Shown one piece after another: positions 7,869 through 16,110 of a stretch of 35,164 nt of DNA. The translations under genes and the position numbers were made by a program. Within the stretch, counting starts at the first letter, position 1. Each line of letters opens with the position of its first letter. This DNA is from an uncultured Lachnospiraceae bacterium (GTDB lineage Bacteria; Bacillota; Clostridia; Lachnospirales; Lachnospiraceae): contig CAJOFN010000008.1 in assembly GCA_905233905.1 (NCBI GenBank), positions 1-35,164 on the forward strand, in the 5' to 3' direction. The notes beneath the pieces were generated by a model. That model saw only the letters and a list, made by a program, of their open reading frames with translations. It was not told where the DNA came from and did no database searches.

Positions 7869-9922
7869 AATACAAAGAGCGTTTTGATAAGGCAAAGGAA
7901 AGGATCGCACAGATCCGAGACGATTCTTATGATGATTATACGCAGGTCGTTTCCGGGTTTTTGTGCAGGGTTTGTGATGCCGCAATAGCCGCTGAATCGG
8001 GAGAGTGGTTTGACTGCTCTGTTGACGAGCTTAAGCAGAAGCAGGACAAGCTTTACCACTTACTGCTCCCGGAGTATTATGAGCATAGCTATCTTTACCC
8101 TCCATACGCCAAACAAAGGCTTGGAGAGGAATTGGGCGCCGTTTGCAGCGCCCTGTTCGCTGACCTTACAGCATCGATCTGTTATGGAATCCGTGGAGAA
8201 TGGCACAGGCTGGTGCTTCTTTTAGAGCTCTTTGTCAAATGCTATCTTGATGTAATGTCGCTGGATTCAGAGGAAGAAAAGACGGCCGGGATAAAGAGGG
8301 CTATGAGAAGCTTTTACATGAACGAGACGGCTAACTTTACGGATCATGGTATATTATCAATGATAAAGCCTGACAGTGATACGGTTTATGCCCGTCTGTG
8401 TGATCCTGCCGGTGCCGAGCCTTCATTACAGGATCTTTTCAGGTATGGCTGTTATATCGGAGAAAACGAGCTTGCCATGGCAGAGCATCTGGCAGGACTT
8501 TCGCAGGATGCCGTTGCAGAAATGGCAAAGACCTATGTTGATGGCTACATAAGGGGTTTTGAAACAACAGGCAAGAATATCAAAATTAAAAATACTGTTA
8601 ATATCGAATATCCGATTGGAATGGAGAGGGTTGTGCGCAAAGCTATAAGCCTGTTTAAAGAACAAGGCTTGGAAGCGACCTTTGTTCCTGAAGCAATATT
8701 GTCTGTTACCGGAAGAGGGGGCGGAAAGCGCGGTGTTTACGCGACATCTGTTAATAGAAGATTTGATTTTGATCACAAAGATGATCGTGGACTGTATATG
8801 GATAAAGAATTTAATGATATAATACTTTATTCCATGAGAGAGTGCTTCAAAGCTAATAAGTCGGCAGCCTTTTGCCATGGCGGGCCGGCGGTCATAGAGC
8901 TTTTCGGGGAGAAACAGTTTGATCCCGTTCCATCAGACAAGAACTACACCTATACGGATGACCAGAACAAAGAGAACATAAGGTTTGCCGCTGCGAAGGC
9001 GGAGACCACCAACAAATACATCCCCGGTGAAGACAGAAGCTATACCATCATATCCTATCCCGTTCCGGAGATCGGGGAAAGCTTCTCTGAAATATTCAAC
9101 GAGACTGTAAAGGTCAACACCTTAGACTACGAGCTTTACCGTGATATCCAGCAGAAGCTCATTGATACCTTAGACAAAGGAAGGTGTGTCAGGGTCAAGG
9201 GAGCCGGCTCCAACAGCACGGATATAACGGTCATGCTCCATGAGCTTTCGGACCCCTCTTCCCAGACCAATTTTGAGAACTGTGTGGCAGATGTAAATAT
9301 TCCTGTGGGAGAGGTATTTACCAGCCCTGTATTAGAGGGTACTGACGGAAGACTGTTTGTAAGCAGGGTTTATCTTAACGGATATGAATACAAGAAGTTA
9401 TGTCTTGATTTTAAAGATGGAATGATTGCTGATTATTCCTGCGAGAACTTTGAGGACAGACAGCAGTGCAGAAGGTTCATAGAGGACAATCTGTTGTACC
9501 ATCATTCAACATTGCCTATCGGAGAATTTGCTATCGGAACTAACACCACTGCTTATCGCATGGCGAGAGATTATAATATCGAGAGTAAACTTTCTATACT
9601 AATAATGGAGAAAACCGGCCCTCATTTCGCGGTGGGAGATACCTGCTACAGCTACGAGGAGGATTCACCCATGTACAATCCTGATGGCAAGGAGTGCATA
9701 GCAAGGGATAATTCCTGCTCCATCAAGAGACGCCTCGGCGATCCGAAGGACAGGGAGGAGGCTTATTTTCATTGCCATACCGACATAACAATACCTTTTG
9801 AGGAGCTTTCTTCCATTACCGTTGTAGAAGAGGACGGCACAGAGACGGACATAATAAGAGACGGCAGATTTGTTCTTGCCGGCACAGAGGGACTGAATAA
9901 GCCCCTGGAGGGACTGATATGA
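7865..9922 (+). CDS. M29-type metallo-aminopeptidase with N-terminal extension
   Basis: From about residue 215 to the end this 685-residue protein resembles aminopeptidase T/AmpS (peptidase family M29), cytosolic enzymes that remove N-terminal residues and use two metal ions. The expected ligand blocks are present in order: VGEVFTSPVLEGTDG, GEFAIGTNTTA, EKTGPHFAVGDTCY and the HCHTDITIP cluster near the C-terminus. Family members are usually about 410 residues. The first 210 residues here are an extra, mostly helical domain that I do not recognise. I start at 7865 because this ATG overlaps the preceding stop; an in-frame ATG at 7829 lies inside the previous gene. The gene ends in an ATGA overlap with purE. 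Confidence 0.8.
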   Translation: MKYKERFDKAKERIAQIRDDSYDDYTQVVSGFLCRVCDAAIAAESGEWFDCSVDELKQKQDKLYHLLLPEYYEHSYLYPPYAKQRLGEELGAVCSALFADLTASICYGIRGEWHRLVLLLELFVKCYLDVMSLDSEEEKTAGIKRAMRSFYMNETANFTDHGILSMIKPDSDTVYARLCDPAGAEPSLQDLFRYGCYIGENELAMAEHLAGLSQDAVAEMAKTYVDGYIRGFETTGKNIKIKNTVNIEYPIGMERVVRKAISLFKEQGLEATFVPEAILSVTGRGGGKRGVYATSVNRRFDFDHKDDRGLYMDKEFNDIILYSMRECFKANKSAAFCHGGPAVIELFGEKQFDPVPSDKNYTYTDDQNKENIRFAAAKAETTNKYIPGEDRSYTIISYPVPEIGESFSEIFNETVKVNTLDYELYRDIQQKLIDTLDKGRCVRVKGAGSNSTDITVMLHELSDPSSQTNFENCVADVNIPVGEVFTSPVLEGTDGRLFVSRVYLNGYEYKKLCLDFKDGMIADYSCENFEDRQQCRRFIEDNLLYHHSTLPIGEFAIGTNTTAYRMARDYNIESKLSILIMEKTGPHFAVGDTCYSYEEDSPMYNPDGKECIARDNSCSIKRRLGDPKDREEAYFHCHTDITIPFEELSSITVVEEDGTETDIIRDGRFVLAGTEGLNKPLEGLI

Positions 9923-10437
9923 GCAAAGGAGCAAAGATACCTGTAGGGATTGTTATGGGGTCAGACAGCGACCTTGAGGTTATGGGTAAGGCAGCGGAGG
10001 TCTTAGACGAGCTGGGTGTGGAATTTGAGATGCGTATAATTTCAGCCCACAGAGAGCCGGAAGAGTTCTACGAGTATGCTAAAAAGGCAAATGAACGTTA
10101 CAGCATCGTGATCGCGGGAGCAGGCAAGGCAGCCCATCTTCCGGGTATGACAGCAGCTATTTTCGACGGGCCGGTCATAGGTGTTCCAATGAAGACTTCT
10201 GATCTGGGAGGCGTTGACAGCCTTTATTCAATAGTACAGATGCCAAGCGGTATCCCGGTGGCAACCGTAGCCATCAACGGAGGGGCTAACGCGGGACTTC
10301 TGGCAGTGCGCATGCTGGCAATGGAGGATGATGAGCTTAAGGAGCGTATGAAAAAGTATATTTCCGCTCAAAAGGACGCAGTGGTTAAAAAGGACGAGAA
10401 GCTGCAAAAAACAGGGTATAGAGATTACCACAATTAA
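9919..10437 (+). CDS. purE: N5-carboxyaminoimidazole ribonucleotide mutase (PurE class I)
   Basis: PurE converts N5-CAIR to CAIR in purine synthesis. The 172-residue protein has the nucleotide-binding GSDSDLEVM, the SAHREPEEF loop carrying the catalytic His, and AGAGKAAHLPGM. The last two mark the class I (bacterial mutase) form; class II AIR carboxylases have an AGRSN version instead. Class I normally needs PurK to make N5-CAIR, and purK is not in this window. The start has GGAGG eight bases upstream and overlaps the peptidase stop. Confidence 0.95.
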   Translation: MSKGAKIPVGIVMGSDSDLEVMGKAAEVLDELGVEFEMRIISAHREPEEFYEYAKKANERYSIVIAGAGKAAHLPGMTAAIFDGPVIGVPMKTSDLGGVDSLYSIVQMPSGIPVATVAINGGANAGLLAVRMLAMEDDELKERMKKYISAQKDAVVKKDEKLQKTGYRDYHN

Positions 10438-10449
10438 GGAGGAGCTTTT

Positions 10450-11493
10450 GTGAGCGAACAACATCTTGATTACAGATCATCTGGAGTAGACATAGAAGCA
10501 GGCTACAGATCGGTTGAGCTGATGAAGGAGCATGTTAAGAGGACTGCAAGAGCCGAGGTTTTGGGAGGCATCGGGGGCTTTTCCGGAGCCTTCGACCTTA
10601 GCGCGCTTTCCAAAATGAAAAGCCCTGTCCTTCTTTCAGGAACTGACGGAGTGGGTACCAAGCTTAAGCTGGCCTTTATTCTGGACAAGCATGATACAGT
10701 AGGCATCGACTGTGTGGCAATGTGCGTAAATGACATAGCATGCGCAGGAGGGGAGCCCCTGTTTTTCCTTGATTATATAGCCTGTGGGCGCAATGAGCCT
10801 GAAAAGATCGCTTCCATAGTAAAGGGCATTGCCGACGGCTGTGTAATGGCAGGCGCAGCCCTCATAGGGGGTGAAACAGCAGAGCATCCCGGACTTATGC
10901 CTGAAGATGAATACGATCTTGCCGGATTTACCGTGGGGGCTGCTGAAAGGGATGAGCTGATAGATCCTGTAAATGTGACGGCAGGCGACGTACTTGTCGG
11001 CATAGCTTCAAGCGGCATCCATTCCAACGGCTTTTCCCTTGTAAGAAAGATATTCCCCATGAACGAGCGCAACCTTATGCGCCATGTGGATGAGCTGGGA
11101 ATGAATTTGGGAGAAGCGCTTCTTACCCCCACAAGGATATATGTCAGGGCATTAAAGGCCCTGAAGGATAAGGGCATAAATATCCACGGATGTTCACATA
11201 TCACAGGTGGGGGCTTCTATGAGAATATTCCCCGTATGCTGCCTGAGGGCGCAAGAGCAAGGGTGAACAGGTCGTCCTATACGGTTCCTCCCATTTTTAA
11301 GCTCTTACAGAAGGAGGGCAATGTCGAAGACGAAATGATGTACAATACCTACAATATGGGTGTGGGAATGGTACTCGCGGTAGATGAAAATGACGCTAAT
11401 GCCGTCATTGATACCTTAAAAGCCGCCGGGGAATCGGCATTTGTGATAGGTGATATTGTATCCGGAGAAAAGGGGACAGATATAAATGAGTGA
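10450..11493 (+). CDS. purM: Phosphoribosylformylglycinamidine cyclo-ligase (AIR synthetase)
   Basis: PurM closes the imidazole ring, turning FGAM and ATP into AIR. The 347-residue protein shows the conserved SSGVDIEAG start, [32 protein letters not shown], and GGETAEHPG. These are the signatures of the PurM/PurL ATP-binding fold. The start codon is GTG: AAGGAGG lies just upstream at the right distance and no ATG is available nearby. The 3' end overlaps purN by 8 bases. Confidence 0.95.
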   Translation: MSEQHLDYRSSGVDIEAGYRSVELMKEHVKRTARAEVLGGIGGFSGAFDLSALSKMKSPVLLSGTDGVGTKLKLAFILDKHDTVGIDCVAMCVNDIACAGGEPLFFLDYIACGRNEPEKIASIVKGIADGCVMAGAALIGGETAEHPGLMPEDEYDLAGFTVGAAERDELIDPVNVTAGDVLVGIASSGIHSNGFSLVRKIFPMNERNLMRHVDELGMNLGEALLTPTRIYVRALKALKDKGINIHGCSHITGGGFYENIPRMLPEGARARVNRSSYTVPPIFKLLQKEGNVEDEMMYNTYNMGVGMVLAVDENDANAVIDTLKAAGESAFVIGDIVSGEKGTDINE

Positions 11494-12097
11494 TTTCCGG
11501 TTATGCGTGCTTGTATCAGGCGGAGGAACCAATCTTCAGGCTATAATGGACAGGATCGATGACGGCAGTCTTTCCGGGATCGTTATCAGCCGTGTGATCT
11601 CCAACAATCCAGATGCGTATGCGCTCGAAAGAGCTAAAAAGGCGGGTATTGAGGCAGTATGCGTAAGCCGCAGGGACTATCCCGACGCGGCAGCCTTCAA
11701 CAGCGCCCTGCTTTCGGCAATAAAAGAAAGTGAACCCTCCCTTGTGGTATTAGCAGGCTTCCTCGTTGTACTTCCCAGGGAAGTGATAAGGGAGTTTGAA
11801 GGACGTATCATAAATATCCACCCTTCACTGATCCCGTCCTTTTGCGGTAAGGGCTACTATGGGCTTTTCGTCCATGAGGCAGCGCTGAAAAGAGGTGTCA
11901 AGGTTACGGGAGCCACGGTTCATATTGTGGACGAGGGCACGGATACAGGCCCCATACTTATCCAAAAGCCAGTAATGGTAAAGGAAGGCGACACACCGGA
12001 GATACTCCAGAGAAGAGTAATGGAAGAGGCTGAATGGATCATACTTCCTGAGGCCATCAGGAAAATGGCAGATGCCGAAGAAGGAAGGGAGAACTGA
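11486..12097 (+). CDS. purN: Phosphoribosylglycinamide formyltransferase (folate-dependent)
   Basis: PurN transfers a formyl group from 10-formyltetrahydrofolate to GAR. The 203-residue protein has the N-terminal [13 protein letters not shown] phosphate loop and the catalytic block [10 protein letters not shown], with Asn and His. [15 protein letters not shown] follows, with the catalytic Asp. It starts inside the end of purM and stops one base before the purD ATG. Confidence 0.95.
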   Translation: MSDFRLCVLVSGGGTNLQAIMDRIDDGSLSGIVISRVISNNPDAYALERAKKAGIEAVCVSRRDYPDAAAFNSALLSAIKESEPSLVVLAGFLVVLPREVIREFEGRIINIHPSLIPSFCGKGYYGLFVHEAALKRGVKVTGATVHIVDEGTDTGPILIQKPVMVKEGDTPEILQRRVMEEAEWIILPEAIRKMADAEEGREN

Positions 12098-12098
12098 T

Positions 12099-13364
12099 AT
12101 GAACATACTTGTAGTCGGAGGCGGAGGAAGAGAACACGCTATATGTCTGGCAGTCAGCAAAAGCAGGCATACGGACAAGCTGTACTGCGCGCCGGGCAAT
12201 GCCGGCATAGCATCCGTCGCGGAGTGCGTTCCCATAGGGGCAATGGAATTTGACAGTCTGGTGGAGTTTGCCAAAGACAAAGCCATAGATTTTGCCATAA
12301 TCGGAATGGACGATCCTCTGGCCGGAGGTATAGTTGATAAGTTTGAGCAGGCAGGGATCAAAACCTTCGGTCCCAGGAAGAATGCAGCAATCCTTGAGGC
12401 AAGCAAGGCTTTTTCCAAGGATCTTATGAAGAAGTATTCCATCCCTACGGCGGATTACAATACCTTCTTTGATCCAAAGGAAGCCGTAGATTATCTTAAG
12501 ACTGCCAGATATCCCATAGTATTAAAGGCTGACGGGCTTGCTTTAGGCAAGGGCGTTCTTATATGTAATGATTTTGAACAGGCTGCTGACGGCGTCCGTG
12601 TAATAATGGAGGATAAGAAATTCGGCGATGCCGGCAACAAGCTTGTTATAGAAGAGTTCATGACAGGCAGGGAGGTATCGGTGCTTTCCTTTACAGACGG
12701 CAGGACAATAAAGATCATGTCCTCCGCCCAGGATCACAAGCGCGCCTATGACGGGGATAAGGGTCCCAACACCGGAGGAATGGGTACGTTTTCCCCAAGC
12801 CCCTGGTATACGGATGAGGTGGATGATTTCTGCAAAAAGAATATTTACCAGAAGACGGTGGATGCTATGGCGAAGGAGGGCAGGCCTTTTGTGGGTGTGA
12901 TCTTCTTCGGGCTGATGCTTACAGAAGACGGGCCAAAGGTTTTGGAGTATAACTGCCGTTTCGGCGATCCTGAGGCGCAGGTCGTACTCCCGCGCATGAA
13001 GAATGATATAGTTGATGTGATGGAGGCCTGCGTTGACGGACGGCTTTCTGAGATAGAGCTTGAATTTGAGGATAATGCTGCGGTATGTGTTGTGATGGCT
13101 TCAGACGGATATCCCGTATCCTATGAAAAGGGCTTTCCCATAACAGGGTTTGACAGCTTTGATAATGAAAATACCTTCTGCTTCCATGCAGGCACGGCCT
13201 TTGATAAGGAGGGCAATATCGTTACAGCCGGAGGCAGGGTGCTTGGGGTAACAGCCAAGGGCAGTGACCTTACAGACGCAAGACGCAGGGCTTACGAGGC
13301 GACGGAGAATATCAGCTTTGCAAACAGCTATATGAGGAATGATATCGGAAAGGATTTTGCTTAA
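12099..13364 (+). CDS. purD: Phosphoribosylamine-glycine ligase (GAR synthetase)
   Basis: PurD joins phosphoribosylamine and glycine with ATP to form GAR. The 421-residue ATP-grasp protein has the N-terminal VVGGGGREHAI, KADGLALGKGV in the ATP-grasp lid (about residues 143-153), GPNTGGMGTFSP, and the metal-binding EYNCRFGDPE. I start at 12099 (MNILVVGG), where GGAAGGGAG lies just upstream. A longer frame from 12072 would overlap purN and add nine residues not seen in the family. It is the last gene of the operon and is followed by an intrinsic terminator. Confidence 0.95.
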   Translation: MNILVVGGGGREHAICLAVSKSRHTDKLYCAPGNAGIASVAECVPIGAMEFDSLVEFAKDKAIDFAIIGMDDPLAGGIVDKFEQAGIKTFGPRKNAAILEASKAFSKDLMKKYSIPTADYNTFFDPKEAVDYLKTARYPIVLKADGLALGKGVLICNDFEQAADGVRVIMEDKKFGDAGNKLVIEEFMTGREVSVLSFTDGRTIKIMSSAQDHKRAYDGDKGPNTGGMGTFSPSPWYTDEVDDFCKKNIYQKTVDAMAKEGRPFVGVIFFGLMLTEDGPKVLEYNCRFGDPEAQVVLPRMKNDIVDVMEACVDGRLSEIELEFEDNAAVCVVMASDGYPVSYEKGFPITGFDSFDNENTFCFHAGTAFDKEGNIVTAGGRVLGVTAKGSDLTDARRRAYEATENISFANSYMRNDIGKDFA

Positions 13365-13380
13365 AGCAGGATACAAAGTA

Positions 13381-13407
13381 AAAAACACCTCTTTCGAGAT
13401 GTTTTTT
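13381..13407 (+). terminator. Intrinsic terminator after purD
   Basis: Left arm AAAAACA, a C/A mismatch, then CTC pair with GAG and TGTTTTT around a TTTC loop, ending in a run of six T. It begins 16 bases after the purD stop and should end the 12-kb operon transcript. Confidence 0.8.
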
Positions 13408-13587
13408 AAAAGGGGGGTTATATAAATATATAAAGGGGAAATGACTAAAGGATACTTATATGGGGGATGTACCCTCAAGTCGTTTATTATTATACTTTCC
13501 GACGATGTTAAAAGCTATAGCGAAAATCTATGAAATACAAAGATATTTGTACGGCATATTATAAATTTTGCACAAATTATACGGAAA

Positions 13588-13616
13588 TTGCAAAGTCAGA
13601 GGAAAAATCCTATAAT
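13588..13616 (+). promoter_or_regulatory. Strong sigma-A promoter abutting the GGDEF-protein start codon
   Basis: A -35 TTGCAA (13588-13593) and a perfect -10 TATAAT (13611-13616) are 17 bases apart. Transcription would start near 13622-13624, exactly at the ATG (13624-13626), implying a leaderless or nearly leaderless message. An inverted repeat TTTGCA (13567-13572) / TGCAAA (13589-13594) overlaps the -35 and could be an operator. I see no c-di-GMP (GEMM) riboswitch in the rest of the 259-base gap. Confidence 0.65.
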
Positions 13617-13623
13617 ATTTACT

Positions 13624-16056
13624 ATGAACCAGATTATCAAATACCCGGAACAGGATATATTACTGAAGCTTCAGAGAATATTTGAAAAGACCCTGTCTGT
13701 TTATGCCTTTTGCTATGGCAGGCCTTATGTGAAGCTTTTGGAGCCTGATGCCCCCGAGGAAGCGCAGGCTCTGTTTGAGCGTGCCGTGGAAAGGGATGAG
13801 CGCCAGCTTTTAGTTGCTTCTTTCTCGGATCATCCTGTTGAGAATATCATAGAGGGTATGAGCACCATAGATTATATCCGCTGCAGGGCAGTATCCATCA
13901 GGGATAATGAAGGCAGATGCGTTGCAGTATGGATATTTATAGCTCTTTGCAAGGAGCTTATCCCGGATGAGTCCATAATAGAGCTTCCCGAGGGAATACG
14001 CACCACAACGGAAAAGGATCTGGATGATGCAATGCCTCTTGTGGAACAATTAGGGAGCATGTATTTTGCCCTGTACGACAGGGACAAATCCCTCCATACT
14101 GAAATGCTCCAGTTCGAGGAGACAAAGGGCGCCCTTGGCCGTGAAAGACGACGCAATGAGGTCTTAGAGGAGATACTTGAGCTTTTGGAGTCTGACCTGG
14201 ACTTTTCAAGAGTAGTTGATAACATACTCCATATAGCCGGGGAGTATCTGGAGGTGGATGACGCTTCATTGTTCAGGAGACATCAATCCTCCGGCAAAGT
14301 GGATATGATCAGCGAGTGGAAGGCACCGTCTTTGGATGAGGCTCTTTCCGACAGCTTTAAGGATATGGAGGTAAGCAGCCTTCCTTTCTTCAATGACAGA
14401 CCCTATACTATTTCTTCCGGCTCATCACTTCCTGAGGATTTTGCCGCCTTCTTTGGCAGCTATGGGATAAGCGCGGGTATATTTCTGCCTCTTGAGATCA
14501 ACGACAAGGTATCCATGTATCTGGTTTTCATGGTGATGGGCAGGGAACGGAAATGGGCAGCGTGGGAACTGCATTTTTTAAATTCCATCAAACGCGTTAC
14601 CCAGTCCATATTGAACAGGCGGATGATAAGCAATTCCCTTGCCGGGTCTTATGCCGCGCTTGATGCCATATTAGACAACAACGGATGCGGCATCTGTGTG
14701 ACGGTTCCCGGTGAGAGGGATTATCTGTATACCAATGAGCTTTTTGGCAGGATGCTTCCTGATCCCAGGGATGAGCAGAATTTCCTCAATCTTTTAGATG
14801 AGCTGGAGGGAGAGCAGTCCTTTTCCGGTGAATACATGGCCCAGGTCACATCCCGGTGGTTTTCCGTGCAGTCAGCCTGGATCAACTGGGTTGACGGGCG
14901 CAGGGTAAGGCTTGCCACGCTTTTTGAGATCACTCCGCTGAAATCCGTCATTGAAAAGATCAGGAGGGCAACCTACACTGATTACCTTACCGGGCTTTAC
15001 AACCGACAGCGGTTTGAAACCGACTTTGGCATGCTCTTAAAAGACGCTGAAAGGGCAGATGAGAGCGGAACCTTCATGTGTCTTAATCTGGATGATTTTA
15101 AGGATATCAACGGGGGACCCGGCATGAGGGCAGGAGATGAGATGCTCAGAGCCACAGCCAAGGCGCTTATGAGCATATGCAGGTCCAATGCCACCTGCTA
15201 TCGCATAGGCGGGGATGAATTTGCCGTACTGGTGTCCTATTCTGAGAACAGGAAATCCAAGAACTTGATAGAGACGATACAGCATCGTTTCGAGCAGCCC
15301 TGGCGGTTTGAAGGAGAGGATTACTACTGTACCATGAGTATGGGTGTTGTGGTGTTCCCTCAGGATGGCAGGGATGTTGATGAGCTTATGCAGCACGCCC
15401 AGGCAGCTCTCAGCATTGCCAAAAAGAAAGGCAAGGGCAAGGCTGAATACTACAACATCGCGGCGCTTAAGAACAACATCAGGCGCATGGAAATGGAAAA
15501 GGTTATGCGGCTGTCTGTGGACGGGGGCTGTGATGAATTTGAGGTTTACTACAAGCCAAAGTATGATGAGACGCAGGCAAAATGTACCGGCGCTTTAGCA
15601 GTGGTAAGGTGGAACAGCTCGGAAATGGGAGAGGTTAAGCCGGATGAGTTCATTCCCATGGCGGAATATCTGGGCTTTTTAACCCCGATATATTCGCATG
15701 TGCTAAAGCAGGCATGCGCAAGCTGCAAGAGGTGGAATGACTTCGGCAATCCTGATTTTACCGTAAGCGTAAGCCTTTCAGTATCACAGATCACGCAGCA
15801 TGATATTATAGAAATGATAAATGAGATCGTTGATGATGCAGGCTTAAAGCCCTGTAATCTCATAATAGAGCTGACTGAAAGCACAGCCATACCCGAAGCC
15901 GAAAGCATCAGGAGTACCCTGCTTGCGGTTAAGGAGCTGGGGATCAGGATCGAGGCGGATAATACCTCACTCAGCGCTCTGGTTGAAGGAGTGGAAAAGC
16001 CCGGGGCGGAGGAAATATATATGCCGGGGGATTTTGAAAAGAAGTATGCACTGTAA
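13624..16056 (+). CDS. GAF/PAS-like/GGDEF protein with degenerate C-terminal EAL-like domain
   Basis: The 810-residue cytosolic protein has an unrecognised N-terminal region (1-180), a GAF-like sensor (about 185-340), a PAS-like segment (about 350-440), a GGDEF domain (about 445-610) and an EAL-like tail (about 620-810). The cyclase signature GGDEF is intact at 529-533 and DYLTGLYNR at 453 is normal. However, the first metal-binding Asp is Asn488, and the inhibitory RxxD site reads R520-S-N-A523. In the tail the EAL Glu is replaced by Leu658 (GALAVVRW), the SVNLS motif reads SVSLS, and the DDFGTGYSSL region and everything after it is missing. Phosphodiesterase activity is very unlikely and cyclase activity doubtful, so it may be a c-di-GMP or GTP sensor. 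The start lacks a normal ribosome binding site. An alternative TTG start at 13588 would lie in the promoter. Confidence 0.85.
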   Translation: MNQIIKYPEQDILLKLQRIFEKTLSVYAFCYGRPYVKLLEPDAPEEAQALFERAVERDERQLLVASFSDHPVENIIEGMSTIDYIRCRAVSIRDNEGRCVAVWIFIALCKELIPDESIIELPEGIRTTTEKDLDDAMPLVEQLGSMYFALYDRDKSLHTEMLQFEETKGALGRERRRNEVLEEILELLESDLDFSRVVDNILHIAGEYLEVDDASLFRRHQSSGKVDMISEWKAPSLDEALSDSFKDMEVSSLPFFNDRPYTISSGSSLPEDFAAFFGSYGISAGIFLPLEINDKVSMYLVFMVMGRERKWAAWELHFLNSIKRVTQSILNRRMISNSLAGSYAALDAILDNNGCGICVTVPGERDYLYTNELFGRMLPDPRDEQNFLNLLDELEGEQSFSGEYMAQVTSRWFSVQSAWINWVDGRRVRLATLFEITPLKSVIEKIRRATYTDYLTGLYNRQRFETDFGMLLKDAERADESGTFMCLNLDDFKDINGGPGMRAGDEMLRATAKALMSICRSNATCYRIGGDEFAVLVSYSENRKSKNLIETIQHRFEQPWRFEGEDYYCTMSMGVVVFPQDGRDVDELMQHAQAALSIAKKKGKGKAEYYNIAALKNNIRRMEMEKVMRLSVDGGCDEFEVYYKPKYDETQAKCTGALAVVRWNSSEMGEVKPDEFIPMAEYLGFLTPIYSHVLKQACASCKRWNDFGNPDFTVSVSLSVSQITQHDIIEMINEIVDDAGLKPCNLIIELTESTAIPEAESIRSTLLAVKELGIRIEADNTSLSALVEGVEKPGAEEIYMPGDFEKKYAL

Positions 16057-16064
16057 ACTGCAAC

Positions 16065-16103
16065 AAAAAAGAACCTGCAAGCTGAGGGCTTACTGGTTCT
16101 TTT
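16065..16103. terminator. Bidirectional intrinsic terminator between convergent genes
   Basis: AAAAGAACC (16067-16075) pairs with GGTTCTTTT (16095-16103); the loop holds a small inner stem AAGC/GCTT. The T run is four on the plus strand and six on the minus strand (complement of 16065-16070). It serves both the GGDEF gene and the minus-strand gene ending at 16111. Confidence 0.85.
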
Positions 16104-16110
16104 AAAGTGA

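Noticed and set aside
13441..13533. A 30-codon reading frame in the purD-GGDEF gap preceded by AAGGGG.
   Set aside because: The Shine-Dalgarno spacing is only two bases, no convincing promoter precedes it, and the peptide has no recognisable features.
13408..13587. Possible c-di-GMP (GEMM) riboswitch before the GGDEF-type gene.
   Set aside because: None of the conserved GEMM blocks is present, and the best promoter lies after this stretch.
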